Source of the DNA: Saccharopolyspora ipomoeae
GTDB lineage: Bacteria > Actinomycetota > Actinomycetes > Mycobacteriales > Pseudonocardiaceae
Direction of reading: 5' to 3'
Length of the DNA: 64,000 nucleotides
NCBI RefSeq assembly: GCF_029952525.1
Contig: NZ_JASAOF010000020.1
Coordinates: 43,545-107,544, forward strand
Positions 16,815 to 26,508 of this stretch are shown in pieces. Position 1 is the stretch's first letter; each line of letters begins with the position of its first letter. A program made the translations under genes and the position numbers. The notes under the pieces are model-generated. The model saw nothing but the letters and a program-made list of their open reading frames with translations. It did not search any database and had not been told where the DNA came from.

Positions 16815-18092
16815 TCACAGTGGTTTGGACACGTTGTGTACATGCTGTTCGTGCCAGGTCACCGCCTGCGCATCCGTCAGCGACGCCACCTGGTCCAGAA
16901 CCACCCGATACCGGGAGGAATCGTCCGAAGCTCGCATCCAGGCATCGCGCAGCACCGGATCCAGTGACGCCGGGGCGCTCGCGGCCAGCGCCTCGACGAG
17001 CTCGGCCAGCAGCTCCCGCTGCCGCGCCTGCTTGCGCCTGCGCTCGGCGTCGTGCAGCACGTAGCGCACCGCCATCGCCTTGAGCACCGTCACCTCGGCC
17101 ACCGCCTTCTCCGGGAGCACCAGGTCAGCGCGGTAGCGCGTCAGCCCCGGGCCGAAGCGGGCCACCGTGCCCGAGACCGCCGCCGCCACGAACCGTCCGA
17201 CGAGTTCGCTGGTCAGCCGCTTGAGCGCGACCTGCGCGGAGAGCGTGCCGTCGTGGTCGAGCACCGCGGCCACCACCGGCCAGCGCATTAGGTCCTCGGC
17301 CGCCGCCTCCAGCAGCGCGGTCTCCCCGCTGCGCAGGAAACGCTCGTCGGCGAGCTTGGCGATCTGCGCGCGCTCCTGCGGATCGGTCAGCGCGCGCAGC
17401 GAGATCCGGCCGGAGATCACCGCGTCCTCGACGTCGTGCACCGAGTACGCCACGTCGTCCGCCCAGTCCATGATCTGCGCTTCCAGGCACCGGCGCCCCT
17501 CGGGCGCACCCTCGCGCAGCCACCCGAAGACCTCCAGGTCATCGCCGTAGACGCCGAACTTGGTCTCCCCCGGGCGCTGCGGCCACGGGTACTTCGTCGC
17601 CGCGTCCAGGCAGGCGCGGGTGAGGTTCAGGCCGCGCCCGATCTCGCCGTCGTCGGTGACCTTCGGTTCGAGCCGGGTGAGGATCCGCAACGTCTGCGCG
17701 TTGCCCTCGAAACCCCCGAAGCCGGTCGCGAGCTCGTCGAGGGCCTTCTCCCCGTTGTGCCCGAAGGGCGGGTGGCCGATGTCGTGCGCCAGTCCCGCGG
17801 TGTCGACGAGGTCGGCGTCGGCGCCCAGCGCGGTGGCGATGCCCCGGCCGATCTGCGCGACCTCCAGCGAGTGCGTCAGCCGCGTGCGCGGCACGTCACC
17901 GCCCTCGTTCGGGCCCATGACCTGCGTCTTCCCCGCGAGTCGGCGCAACGCCGCGGAGTGCAGCACCCGGGCGCGGTCGCGCGCGAAGGGCGTCCGGTCG
18001 TCCGGGTGCGCCGACGCGGCCTCCTTCGGCGTCTCGGGGTGCCACCGCTGGAGGTCGTGCTCGCCGTACCCGGCCAGGTTCACGGAGCTCAT
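16815..18092 (-). CDS. dgt: deoxyguanosinetriphosphate triphosphohydrolase-like protein
   Basis: A 425-residue HD-domain dNTPase that cleaves dGTP or other dNTPs to nucleoside and triphosphate. Metal ligands are visible in RTRLTHSLEVAQIGR and GLAHDIGHPPFGHNGE, with a downstream DWADDVAYSVHDVEDA; these are the signatures of the bacterial Dgt group. The start MSSVNLAGYGEHDLQRWHPE is typical. In mycobacteria this gene sits next to dnaG; here an accessory segment of about 6 kb separates them. Confidence 0.95.
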   Translation of the reverse strand: MSSVNLAGYGEHDLQRWHPETPKEAASAHPDDRTPFARDRARVLHSAALRRLAGKTQVMGPNEGGDVPRTRLTHSLEVAQIGRGIATALGADADLVDTAGLAHDIGHPPFGHNGEKALDELATGFGGFEGNAQTLRILTRLEPKVTDDGEIGRGLNLTRACLDAATKYPWPQRPGETKFGVYGDDLEVFGWLREGAPEGRRCLEAQIMDWADDVAYSVHDVEDAVISGRISLRALTDPQERAQIAKLADERFLRSGETALLEAAAEDLMRWPVVAAVLDHDGTLSAQVALKRLTSELVGRFVAAAVSGTVARFGPGLTRYRADLVLPEKAVAEVTVLKAMAVRYVLHDAERRRKQARQRELLAELVEALAASAPASLDPVLRDAWMRASDDSSRYRVVLDQVASLTDAQAVTWHEQHVHNVSKPL

Positions 18093-18230
18093 CGCTCCGA
18101 GGCTAAAGCCCAGGGATGACAAAACCTCGTCACGACCCCGACGAGCGGCCTAACCGTCAGGCGAACGCCGCAGGCGCTTTCGCCCCATCCCGAGCAAGCG
18201 ACCGGCACCGCCGCGCGAAGAACGCGGCCT

Positions 18231-18884
18231 TCAGCCCAGGCCGTCGCCGTTGAGCTCCGCCGGGGCGTGGGTGAGGCGGTAGTAGAGCAGGGCGCCGGTC
18301 TCGCGGACGATGTACTTCATCTGGATCTCGCGGGTCTGCACCACCGGACCCGAGCGGGCCGGGGACGCCCACGACTCCAGACCCATGTCGGTGGCCATCG
18401 TGCGGGCGCGCAGCGAGTGCCACGGATCGCTGACGATCAGAGCGGTGTCCCAGCGGCGCTGCTCGGCCAGGTCGGTGACGGCCTGCATGCTGCCGAGGGT
18501 GTCGCTGCCGACGTCGACGTCGACGATCTTGTCGCGCGGAACGCCGTTCTCCACCAGCCAGTTCTTGCCGGCCTGCGCCTCGGTGTAGGTGTCGCCCGCC
18601 TTGCGGCCGCCGACGGTGACGATGTAGTCGGTCAGCCCGTCCTCGTAGAGCCCGAGGGCCTGCTCCAGCCTCGCTTCGAGGATGTCCGACGGCTTGCCGT
18701 GGTACTGCGCGGCACCCAGCACCACCACGATGTCCACCGGCTGCCGGTCGTCGGCGCGGGCGACCTGCCACACGCGGATCGCGGTACCGCCGATCACCAG
18801 GACGACCACCAGCAGCGTGCCGAGCAGGGCACGCGAGAGGATGCGCCCGGTGCGCGACCGGTGGGCGGGATGATGTGCGCTCAC
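18231..18884 (-). CDS. YdcF/SanA-like DUF218 membrane-anchored protein
   Basis: A 217-residue protein of the DUF218 (YdcF-like) family. A basic N-terminus and one membrane segment (LLGTLLVVVLVIGGTAIRVW) are followed by the family core: VDIVVVLGAAQYHGKPSDILEARLEQALGLY, then VGGRKAGDTYTEAQAGKNWL and VSDPWHSLRARTMATDMGL. E. coli SanA relatives affect envelope permeability; the biochemical role is not settled. The GTG at 18884 is chosen for the GAGGA sequence seven bases upstream; another GTG lies 24 bases further up. Confidence 0.88.
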   Translation of the reverse strand: MSAHHPAHRSRTGRILSRALLGTLLVVVLVIGGTAIRVWQVARADDRQPVDIVVVLGAAQYHGKPSDILEARLEQALGLYEDGLTDYIVTVGGRKAGDTYTEAQAGKNWLVENGVPRDKIVDVDVGSDTLGSMQAVTDLAEQRRWDTALIVSDPWHSLRARTMATDMGLESWASPARSGPVVQTREIQMKYIVRETGALLYYRLTHAPAELNGDGLG

Positions 18885-18925
18885 CCAGGCATCCTCGCAG
18901 ACCCGCACCCGGCCGCGACCGGGCC

Positions 18926-18947
18926 GGGCCCGTCCTGGGACGGACCC
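18926..18947 (-). terminator. possible terminator of glyS
   Basis: GGGCCCGTCC and GGACGGACCC form a 10-bp stem with one mismatch and a two-base gap, 25 bases past the glyS stop. There is no T tract, so this is tentative. Confidence 0.4.
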
Positions 18948-18972
18948 GGCGATCCGGTGTTCCGCATCGTGA

Positions 18973-20358
<1,386 letters not shown>

Positions 20359-20535
20359 GTTCACTCCGGAGATGTCACTGGAAACCTGTCGAACCAGCCG
20401 TTCCAGCTGGGGTTTCCCAGCGTACCGATGCCGCGACCGCCGCTTTCGAGCTGGGCCGTGCGCGCTGCGGCGCCGTGCGCTCGCGGCGGGTGATCGGACC
20501 GGCATCGACCGATCGGGGCGCTCCCCCGCTACCCG

Positions 20536-20541
20536 TAGGAT
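20536..20541 (+). promoter_or_regulatory. -10 element of smtB-zur
   Basis: TAGGAT lies seven bases before the GTG chosen as smtB start, the normal spacing for a leaderless actinobacterial transcript. The ATG inside this hexamer is therefore probably not a start. Confidence 0.5.
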
Positions 20542-20548
20542 GGGGCGC

Positions 20549-20995
20549 GTGGAACGTCATGGCGTGGCCCCCGACCAGAGCGCGGCTCCGCGTCCGGACC
20601 GGCCGGAGGACCACGTCCACTCGCCGGACCGCGAGGTGCGGCCGGTTCCGGTGCGCGACCAGCGGGTGCTGCACGACGCCGGGGAGCTGCTGCGCGCGCT
20701 GGCCGCGCCCGTGCGGATCGCGATCGTGCTGCAGCTGCGCACCTCGGAGCGCTGCGTGCACGAGCTGGTCGACGCGCTGGGCGTCGCGCAGCCGCTGATC
20801 AGCCAGCACCTGCGGGTGCTGAAGTCGGCGGGCGTCGTCTACGGCGAGCGGCACGGCCGGGAGGTCATGTACCGACTGGTCGACGAGCACCTGGCGCATA
20901 TCGTGGTGGACGCGGCGGCCCACGCCGAGGAGATCTCCCGCGAGCGCGCGGGTGACGACGCGAGCAACGGCGGACAGGAGACGGAGACAGCGTGA
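20549..20995 (+). CDS. smtB: ArsR/SmtB family metal-responsive repressor
   Basis: A 148-residue winged-helix repressor. The DNA-binding core reads [51 protein letters not shown]. The last helix ([18 protein letters not shown]) offers the Asp/His ligands of the alpha5 zinc site of SmtB proteins. It is followed with a four-base overlap by zur, the same pair as Rv2358-Rv2359 in mycobacteria, where SmtB represses the operon unless zinc is bound (established for that pair; inferred here). The N-terminal ~30 residues are polar and variable. Confidence 0.9.
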   Translation: MERHGVAPDQSAAPRPDRPEDHVHSPDREVRPVPVRDQRVLHDAGELLRALAAPVRIAIVLQLRTSERCVHELVDALGVAQPLISQHLRVLKSAGVVYGERHGREVMYRLVDEHLAHIVVDAAAHAEEISRERAGDDASNGGQETETA

Positions 20996-21417
20996 CCACC
21001 GGCCAGGAGCCCACCGTCGGAGTACCGGGACTGCGGGCCACCAAGCAACGCGCTGCGGTGTCGCAGCTGCTTGACCAGGTCAACGACTTCCGCTCGGCCC
21101 AGGAGCTGCACGAGGAGCTGCGGCGGCAGGGCGAGGGGATCGGTCTGACGACCGTCTACCGCACGCTGCAGACCCTCGCCGACGCCGGCGAGGTGGACGT
21201 GCTGCGCACGCCCTCGGGCGAGGCGGTCTACCGCCGCTGCTCCAGCCACCACCACCATCACCTGCTGTGCAGGCACTGCGGTCGCACCGTCGAGGTCGCC
21301 GACCCGCCGGTGGAGAGCTGGGCCGAGCGCATCGGCGCCGAGCACGGCTTCTCCGACGTCAGCCACACCGTCGAGATCGTCGGCACCTGCCCGGACTGCA
21401 CCGCCAAGGGCCTCTGA
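20992..21417 (+). CDS. zur: Fur-family zinc uptake regulator Zur
   Basis: A 141-residue Fur-family repressor. The winged helix (RATKQRAAVSQLLDQVNDFRSAQELHEELRRQGEGIGLTTVYRTLQTLADAGEV) is followed by the His-rich sensor segment HHHHHLLCRHCGRTVEV and the C-terminal structural CPDC. The CxxC pairs and His cluster fit the Zur branch. With zinc bound it would repress zinc import and alternative ribosomal protein genes. It is translated from a GTG overlapping the smtB stop (GTGA). Confidence 0.93.
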   Translation: MTTGQEPTVGVPGLRATKQRAAVSQLLDQVNDFRSAQELHEELRRQGEGIGLTTVYRTLQTLADAGEVDVLRTPSGEAVYRRCSSHHHHHLLCRHCGRTVEVADPPVESWAERIGAEHGFSDVSHTVEIVGTCPDCTAKGL

Positions 21418-21475
21418 CGACGGTGTCGAGGTTCTGTGCTGCGCGGTGCCGGCAGCGGGACCCGGGAGACCTCAC

Positions 21476-22177
21476 CTAGTACTCGTAGCTGTCCGGCGGG
21501 GCCGGGATCTGCTTGATCGTCTGCGGGTCCACGGTCGGGACGTAGTCGTTGGCCTCGGTGGCCGTGCCCGGGCGGAGGCGTCCGGTGATCTCGATCCAGG
21601 TGTCGGCCGGGAGCTGCTCGGCGCGCGGGCTGGCCAGGTCGACCTTGACCGGGGTGGCATCGGCCGCGCAGCAGCTGATCCGCATCCGGGCGAGCTGGGT
21701 GGTCTGCGGTGTCGGGTGCACGACGAAGCCCTGCAGCCGCACCGTGCGGTCGTTCAGCTCGCCGGTGTCGTCCCAGACCACGCGGGTCAGGAACTCCGAC
21801 ATGCTCAGCATCGGCGCCTCCCCCGGTGGCAGCGGCGGGAAGCGCGCCTGGCTCGGTTCGGCCGGAGCGGCGGCGGCGCGGTCGCGGGTGACCGAGTCCG
21901 AGCCCAGCGCGGGCGGGGCCACCAAGAAGATCGCGAAGACCGGGAGCAGCAGCATCCACGGGCTGCGGGTGCCGTGCTCGTGCCCGTCCACGGCGTGCCC
22001 GGCGCGGACGTCTCGGACGATGGCGACACCGGCGAGCGCGATCATCACCACCCCGGCGGCGATCAGCCACGGGTGCAGCGAGGGCTTGACGTAGCGCAGG
22101 TAGTCGCCGGTGAGCGCGATCTTCAGCAGCGCGCCGCCGAGCAGCACCAGCAGGATGTTCTGGCTCTCCCGCCGCAT
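21476..22177 (-). CDS. TIGR03943-family permease partner protein (YcgQ-like)
   Basis: A 233-residue membrane protein. N-terminal segments ILLVLLGGALLKIAL, WLIAAGVVMIALAGVAIV and MLLLPVFAIFLVAP are followed by an extracytoplasmic OB-like domain (RTVRLQGFVVHP..ARMRISCCAADATPVKVDL..DTWIEITGRL) with a CC pair. It starts within the stop of the permease gene (TGATG), so the two are coupled and act together. Family members pair with DUF318 permeases, often near metal genes. The substrate is not established; its position beside smtB-zur makes a metal link plausible (inference). Confidence 0.88.
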   Translation of the reverse strand: MRRESQNILLVLLGGALLKIALTGDYLRYVKPSLHPWLIAAGVVMIALAGVAIVRDVRAGHAVDGHEHGTRSPWMLLLPVFAIFLVAPPALGSDSVTRDRAAAAPAEPSQARFPPLPPGEAPMLSMSEFLTRVVWDDTGELNDRTVRLQGFVVHPTPQTTQLARMRISCCAADATPVKVDLASPRAEQLPADTWIEITGRLRPGTATEANDYVPTVDPQTIKQIPAPPDSYEY

Positions 22178-23208
22178 CAGGCACCTCCCAGCAGCGCGGC
22201 GCCCACGGCGCACGCGCATCCGATCGCGACCAGGAACGTCGCCGGTGCGAACCGCGCGGCGAAGCGGCGGCCGAAGGCCCCGGACTGCAGCGCGATCAGC
22301 TTGAGGTCGACCGCCGGGCCGACCACCAGGAACACCAGCTTCGGCAGCAGCGGCAGACCGGGCATGGAGGCCACCACGAACGCGTCGGCCTCGCTGCACA
22401 GCGCCAGCACGACCGCCAGCACCGCCATGACCAGCACGCCGAGCAGCAGCTGGCCGCCGAGGGTCTCCAGCCATTCGGCGGGCACCAGCACGTTGAACAC
22501 CGCCGAGGTCAGCCCGCCCAGGACGAGGAACCCGCCCGCCTCGACGAGGTCGTGCCGGGCGGATTCGGCGAACACAGCCCACCGGCCGCCCTCGCCGTGG
22601 TGGGCTTCGACGCGGCGCAGCGCGCGCTCGGCGAGCCACTCGGCGCGGCCGAGCTTCGCCCACAGCCAGCCCATCGCGCAGGCGGTCAGCAGCGAGCCGA
22701 GGAAGCGCGCGGGCACCATCCACGGATCGGCGGGGAAGGCCACCGCCGTGGAGACCAGGACCACCGGGTTCACCGCGGGCGCGGCCAGCAGGAACGTCAG
22801 CGCGACGGCCGGGGTGACGCCCTGCTGCATCAGCCGTCGCGCCACCGGCACCGACGCGCACTCGCATCCGGGCAGCGCGACCCCGGCCAGACCGGCCACC
22901 GGCACCGCCGCGCCGGTGCGCGCGGGCAGCGCGCGGCGCAGCACCCGAGGCGGCACGAACGCCGCGATGAGGCCGCTGAGCAGGACCCCGAACACCAGGA
23001 ACGGCATGGCCTGCACGCACACCGCGACGAACACGGTGGCCCCGGTGCGCAGCGCCGGGACGTCGAGCACCGCGGTCAGCTGCGGCTGGAAGATCACGGC
23101 CAGCACGAGCAGCCCGCACATCACCTCCAGCGAGGTGATGACGGGACGGCGCGTTCGTCGCGGTCCGGGCATCCGCTGCGGGTCGGCGATCTCGGTCACG
23201 AGCGCCAT
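22177..23208 (-). CDS. DUF318 (ArsP-like) permease
   Basis: A 343-residue integral membrane permease with about eight hydrophobic segments. Family motifs include LPGCECASVPVARRLMQQGVTPAVALTFLLAAPAVNPVVLVST (with a C-x-C pair) and LCSEADAFVVASMP, which form the two inverted halves. Some relatives export trivalent organoarsenicals; others are of unknown substrate. It is the first gene of a two-gene unit with the TIGR03943 protein. A dispersed hairpin repeat lies about 110 bases upstream, and I find no Zur-box-like AT-rich palindrome in its promoter region. Confidence 0.88.
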   Translation of the reverse strand: MALVTEIADPQRMPGPRRTRRPVITSLEVMCGLLVLAVIFQPQLTAVLDVPALRTGATVFVAVCVQAMPFLVFGVLLSGLIAAFVPPRVLRRALPARTGAAVPVAGLAGVALPGCECASVPVARRLMQQGVTPAVALTFLLAAPAVNPVVLVSTAVAFPADPWMVPARFLGSLLTACAMGWLWAKLGRAEWLAERALRRVEAHHGEGGRWAVFAESARHDLVEAGGFLVLGGLTSAVFNVLVPAEWLETLGGQLLLGVLVMAVLAVVLALCSEADAFVVASMPGLPLLPKLVFLVVGPAVDLKLIALQSGAFGRRFAARFAPATFLVAIGCACAVGAALLGGA

Positions 23209-23318
23209 CGTGCCAGTGGCCCGGGCCGATCCGCGGGGCCGCGACCGCCGATGTGACGAAGCCCCAGGTCAGTCGGACTCCCGACACACCGGCGAGTCAC
23301 CCGCGCGAGTGCCGTGCG

Positions 23319-23386
23319 GACGGTTTTAGCCATAATCGTCCGGACAAAGCGGACTTTGATCACGGGTGATTATGGCTAAAACCGTC
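23319..23386 (-). repeat. 68-nt hairpin repeat, copy 1
   Basis: Arms of 19 bp (GACGGTTTTAGCCATAATC and its complement) enclose a 30-nt loop containing TGATCA and GTCCGGAC. A second copy in the opposite orientation lies at 50981-51054. Arm position 5 is G-C here and A-T there, a compensatory change. It sits 12 bases past the stop of the YbjN-like gene and may serve as its terminator. Confidence 0.85.
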
Positions 23387-23398
23387 ACCTGGTGAGGC

Positions 23399-23824
23399 TC
23401 AGGCGGTCCCCTCGGACTCCGCGAGCAGTTCCGAGCGCAGCTGGGACGCCGTGGCGACCACCAGCATCAGCAGCGTGCCCAGCGGCGACGGGTCCATGCC
23501 CTCGGCCGGGAACGCGTAGCGCAGGGTCACGTCCACGCCCCGCTCCGTGCGCACCACGCCCAACGTGCCGAACAGCCCCTGACCTGCGCGTTCGGCGACC
23601 GACTGGGCCAGCTCGTCGCCCGCAGGAAGGTCCCACGCGACCACGCAGGTCAGGCTCAGCACCGTCAGGCCCTCGGCCAGCTGCATCGCCTGAACCGCGC
23701 ACGGCACCTCCGAGTGCCGGAACGTCAGCGCACCGTCGTCGTCGACGTGCACGTCGTGGTAGTTCTCCAGCGCTTCTTTGGCCGCGGTCATCAACCGCGC
23801 GGTGGTTGCGGCCTCTTGGGTCAT
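23399..23824 (-). CDS. YbjN domain-containing protein
   Basis: A 141-residue acidic protein with the fold pattern of YbjN/type III secretion chaperone-like sensory proteins (HVDDDGALTFRHSEVPCAVQAMQL then GLTVLSLTCVVAWDL and GVVRTERGVDVTLRYAFPAEGMDP). Such proteins are common in actinobacteria and are not well characterised. The ATG has AGGAGG eight bases upstream, inside the end of uppS; a TTG three bases earlier is an alternative start. The gene follows uppS with no gap and is probably in its operon. Confidence 0.8.
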   Translation of the reverse strand: MTQEAATTARLMTAAKEALENYHDVHVDDDGALTFRHSEVPCAVQAMQLAEGLTVLSLTCVVAWDLPAGDELAQSVAERAGQGLFGTLGVVRTERGVDVTLRYAFPAEGMDPSPLGTLLMLVVATASQLRSELLAESEGTA

Positions 23825-23827
23825 CAA

Positions 23828-24658
23828 CTAGCCCTCCTGGGCCGACGTGGCTGTCGCCGACCGATCGATTGCGCCGCCGAAGCGGCGGTCCCGGCGCGCG
23901 TACTGCTCGCACGCCTGCCAGAAGTGCGTGCGATCGACGTCCGGGAACAGCGTGTCCTGGAAGACCATCTCGGCGTAGGCCGACTGCCAGAGCAGGAAGT
24001 TCGACGTCCGCTGCTCCCCCGACGGCCGGATGAACAGGTCCACGTCCGGCATCTCCGGCTGGTAGGTGTACTTCGCGATCGTCCGCTCGTCCACCCGGTC
24101 CGGGTTGATCTTCCCGGCGGCCGCCAGTCGCGCGATCTCCCGCGCGGCGTCACCGACCTCCGCGCGCCCACCGTAGTTCACGCACATCGTCAGGTTGAGC
24201 ACTTCGTTGCCAGCGGTTCGAACCTCGGCGTCCTGCAGGGTGTTGACCACGCTGCGCCACAGCTTCGGCTTGCGCCCCGCCCAGCGGACCCGCACGCCCA
24301 TCTCGTCGAGCTCGTCGACGCGGCGCGCGATCACGTCCCGGTTGAAGCCCATCAGGAAGCGCACCTCCTCGGGGCTGCGCTTCCAGTTCTCCGTGGAGAA
24401 CGCGTACAGCGACAGCCACTTCACGCCGAGCTCGATGGCACCCTTGGCCAGCTCAAGCACCACGGCCTCGCCGCGCTTGTGCCCCTCGACGCGCGGCAGC
24501 CCGCGCTCGTTGGCCCAGCGCCCGTTGCCGTCCATGACGACCGCGACGTGGTTGGGCACGAACTCGGCCGGCAACGCCGGCGGCTCGGCCCCCGAGGAGT
24601 GCGGCTCAGGTGCCCGGACCGTCGGGTCGTCCTTGCCTCGTCCGCGGCGTCGCAACAT
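23828..24658 (-). CDS. uppS: isoprenyl transferase (undecaprenyl/decaprenyl diphosphate synthase)
   Basis: A 276-residue cis-prenyltransferase making the C50/C55 lipid carrier for cell-wall glycans. Conserved regions are complete: [16 protein letters not shown] with the catalytic Asp, [22 protein letters not shown] and [21 protein letters not shown]. The first 30 residues are a variable polar extension. It is downstream of recO in the same direction, as in mycobacteria (Rv2361c). Confidence 0.96.
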   Translation of the reverse strand: MLRRRGRGKDDPTVRAPEPHSSGAEPPALPAEFVPNHVAVVMDGNGRWANERGLPRVEGHKRGEAVVLELAKGAIELGVKWLSLYAFSTENWKRSPEEVRFLMGFNRDVIARRVDELDEMGVRVRWAGRKPKLWRSVVNTLQDAEVRTAGNEVLNLTMCVNYGGRAEVGDAAREIARLAAAGKINPDRVDERTIAKYTYQPEMPDVDLFIRPSGEQRTSNFLLWQSAYAEMVFQDTLFPDVDRTHFWQACEQYARRDRRFGGAIDRSATATSAQEG

Positions 24659-24716
24659 ATCCAGGTTCTCCTTCGGCGTGCTCGACGTGCGTGGCCATTG
24701 TCCCCGTCGAGCGCGG

Positions 24717-25532
24717 TCACCCGTTCAGCGGCTGCCCGCTCTCGGCCTCCGCCACTCCGACCAGCGCCGCTTCCGCCGCCCGCTCGCGGATCAGCTCGGG
24801 CACCGTCCGCTCCACCAACGGCAAGGACCGCAACTGCCGCTCCATGTACCACTGCAGGTGCGCGGCGATCAGACCGCTGGCCTCCCGGCGGACCGGGTTC
24901 GCGGCGGCCTCGGCGGCGTCCCAGTCACCGTGCAGCAACGCCTCCATCAGCGGCAACGTCGACGACGATGGCCGGACCGATCCAGCGGGACGGCACGTCG
25001 CGCACACCGCGCCACCGGCCTGGACGTTGAACGTCGCGTGCGGGCCGGCCTGGCCGCAGCGCGCGCACTCGGTCAGCGCGGGCGCCCACCCGGCGAAGGA
25101 CATGGCGCGCAGCAGGAAGGCGTCGAGCACCTGGGAGGAGTCGCGGTCCCGGCCGGACAGGGCGCGCAGCGCGCCCACGGCCAGCAGGTAGAGGCGCAGC
25201 ACCGGCTCGCCCTCCTCAGCGGCCAGCCGGTCGACGGTTTCCAGCACCGCGCAGGCCGCGGTGTACCGCTGGTAGTCCTCGACGATCTGCACGCCGAAGG
25301 CGTCGACGGTCTGCACCTGGGTGATGACGTCGAGCGTGCGGCCGGTGTAGAGCTGCACGTCGACGTGGCAGAACGGCTCGACCCGCGCACCGAAGCGCGA
25401 GGTCGTGCGGCGCACGCCCTTGGCGACCCCGCGCACCTTCCCGTAGCGGCGGGTCAGCAGCGTGATGATCCGATCCGCCTCACCCAGCTTCTGCACCCGC
25501 AGCACGACCGCGGTATCCCGGTAGAGGCTCAC
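24717..25532 (-). CDS. recO: DNA repair protein RecO
   Basis: A 271-residue recombination mediator that helps load RecA on SSB-coated gaps with RecR. The N-terminal OB fold begins [38 protein letters not shown], and the zinc module has the cysteine pairs CARC and CATC at about residues 155 and 175. The GTG start is the family start. It lies 58 bases upstream of uppS on the same strand. Confidence 0.96.
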   Translation of the reverse strand: MSLYRDTAVVLRVQKLGEADRIITLLTRRYGKVRGVAKGVRRTTSRFGARVEPFCHVDVQLYTGRTLDVITQVQTVDAFGVQIVEDYQRYTAACAVLETVDRLAAEEGEPVLRLYLLAVGALRALSGRDRDSSQVLDAFLLRAMSFAGWAPALTECARCGQAGPHATFNVQAGGAVCATCRPAGSVRPSSSTLPLMEALLHGDWDAAEAAANPVRREASGLIAAHLQWYMERQLRSLPLVERTVPELIRERAAEAALVGVAEAESGQPLNG

Positions 25533-25583
25533 CCGTCCATTTTCGCACGTGGCCGCCCTGCCTCGGACGCGCGTGAGCGCGGA

Positions 25584-25985
25584 TCAGTACGGCATCTCCT
25601 GCCGCATCTGGTTGATCACGGCGAAGAAGGCGATGAAGTAGACGATCATGAGCAGGAAGAGCAGCCCGTAGAGCACGGCCCCGGTGATCACACCGGCCTT
25701 GCCCCAGTTCTTCGCCGCGCGCGACGAGTCCTCGGCTCCCCGGTAGTTGCCCTGGTACCAGAGCGGGGCGACTTCCACGCACTTGACCAGCGCGGGAATG
25801 CCGAGCGGCCAGAACAGCAGCATGCCCGCGATCGCCCAGCCGAGGTGGTTCCTGATCGGCATCGGCGGCTGCGGGGTGAAGTTGAACTGCGGCTGCGGGA
25901 ACTGCCCGGGCGGCGGGTACTCGACGTTCGGCGGCTGCTCGACGCTCGGCGGCTGCTGGCCCTGCGGTGCGGGTTCCTCGGTCAT
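25584..25985 (-). CDS. CD225/dispanin family membrane protein
   Basis: A 133-residue protein. A Pro/Gln-rich N-terminal tail (about residues 1-45) leads into two membrane segments (HLGWAIAGMLLFWPLGIPALVKCVEVAPLWYQGNYRGAEDSSRAAKNWG, then ITGAVLYGLLFLLMIVYFIAFFAVI). The A-x-A-K-x-W pattern after the first helix is the CD225/dispanin signature. The proline-rich tail is probably cytoplasmic and disordered. It lies next to a DUF2752 gene, a recurrent actinobacterial pairing; the role is unknown. Confidence 0.88.
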   Translation of the reverse strand: MTEEPAPQGQQPPSVEQPPNVEYPPPGQFPQPQFNFTPQPPMPIRNHLGWAIAGMLLFWPLGIPALVKCVEVAPLWYQGNYRGAEDSSRAAKNWGKAGVITGAVLYGLLFLLMIVYFIAFFAVINQMRQEMPY

Positions 25986-26061
25986 CGCTCCACCCCCATG
26001 TATCGGTCTCGCCCGGCCACGGTACTTCGATCCCGCGGTCCGCACGGTGTCGTCCGCCGAG

Positions 26062-26508
26062 CTAGACGCGCAGGGCGGGGACGGTGTTGCGGAGGACGAC
26101 CCACGCGGCGGTGACGGCCAGCAGGACGTGCGGGGTCCCGCGCCACCGGGTCCAGGTCGGCAGGGCGGTGCCGAGCCGACCGGCCGCCCACGCGATCCAC
26201 GACCAGGCCAGCAGCGGCAGCAGCAGGACGGCGAGCGCGTTGTAGTGCCACGCGGCGGGCAGGTCGGCGTGCAGCAGGCTGAACAGCATCCGCGTGCCCC
26301 CGCAGCCCGGGCAGTCCAGGCCGGTCAGGAGCTTGATCGGGCACGGCGGCAGCGGGAAACCGCCGTCCGAGGTCGGGTCGGCGGCGAGCACCAGCGCGGC
26401 GCCCGCGCAGCCGACCAGCACCGTCGCGGCGGGCAGCCGCATCCGGTGGAGGAACGACGATGCCGTCGCGGGACGTCCCGCGACGGCATCGATCCGGGTC
26501 GAGCTCAC
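26062..26508 (-). CDS. DUF2752 family membrane protein
   Basis: A 148-residue membrane protein with the DUF2752 signature CPIKLLTGLDCPGCGGTRMLFSLLHADLPAAWHYN and three hydrophobic segments. The GTG start overlaps the stop of the RDD gene (GTGA) and keeps an N-terminal VSSTRIDAVAGRPATASSF. Alternatively translation begins at ATG 26442 (MRLPAATVLVG), in which case the long hairpin at 26459-26490 is intergenic. No biochemical function is known for the family. Confidence 0.85.
   Translation of the reverse strand: MSSTRIDAVAGRPATASSFLHRMRLPAATVLVGCAGAALVLAADPTSDGGFPLPPCPIKLLTGLDCPGCGGTRMLFSLLHADLPAAWHYNALAVLLLPLLAWSWIAWAAGRLGTALPTWTRWRGTPHVLLAVTAAWVVLRNTVPALRV
26459..26490 (-). terminator. perfect 15-bp hairpin just after the RDD gene
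   Basis: GATGCCGTCGCGGGA and its complement flank CG. The hairpin lies 14 bases past the RDD stop but inside the 5' end of the DUF2752 frame if that gene starts at GTG 26508. It may be a terminator/attenuator between the two genes. Confidence 0.5.

Noticed and set aside
20540..20542. ATG as the start of the smtB-like gene
   Set aside because: It lies inside the probable -10 hexamer TAGGAT; the GTG seven bases after that hexamer fits a leaderless start better, though this is not proven.
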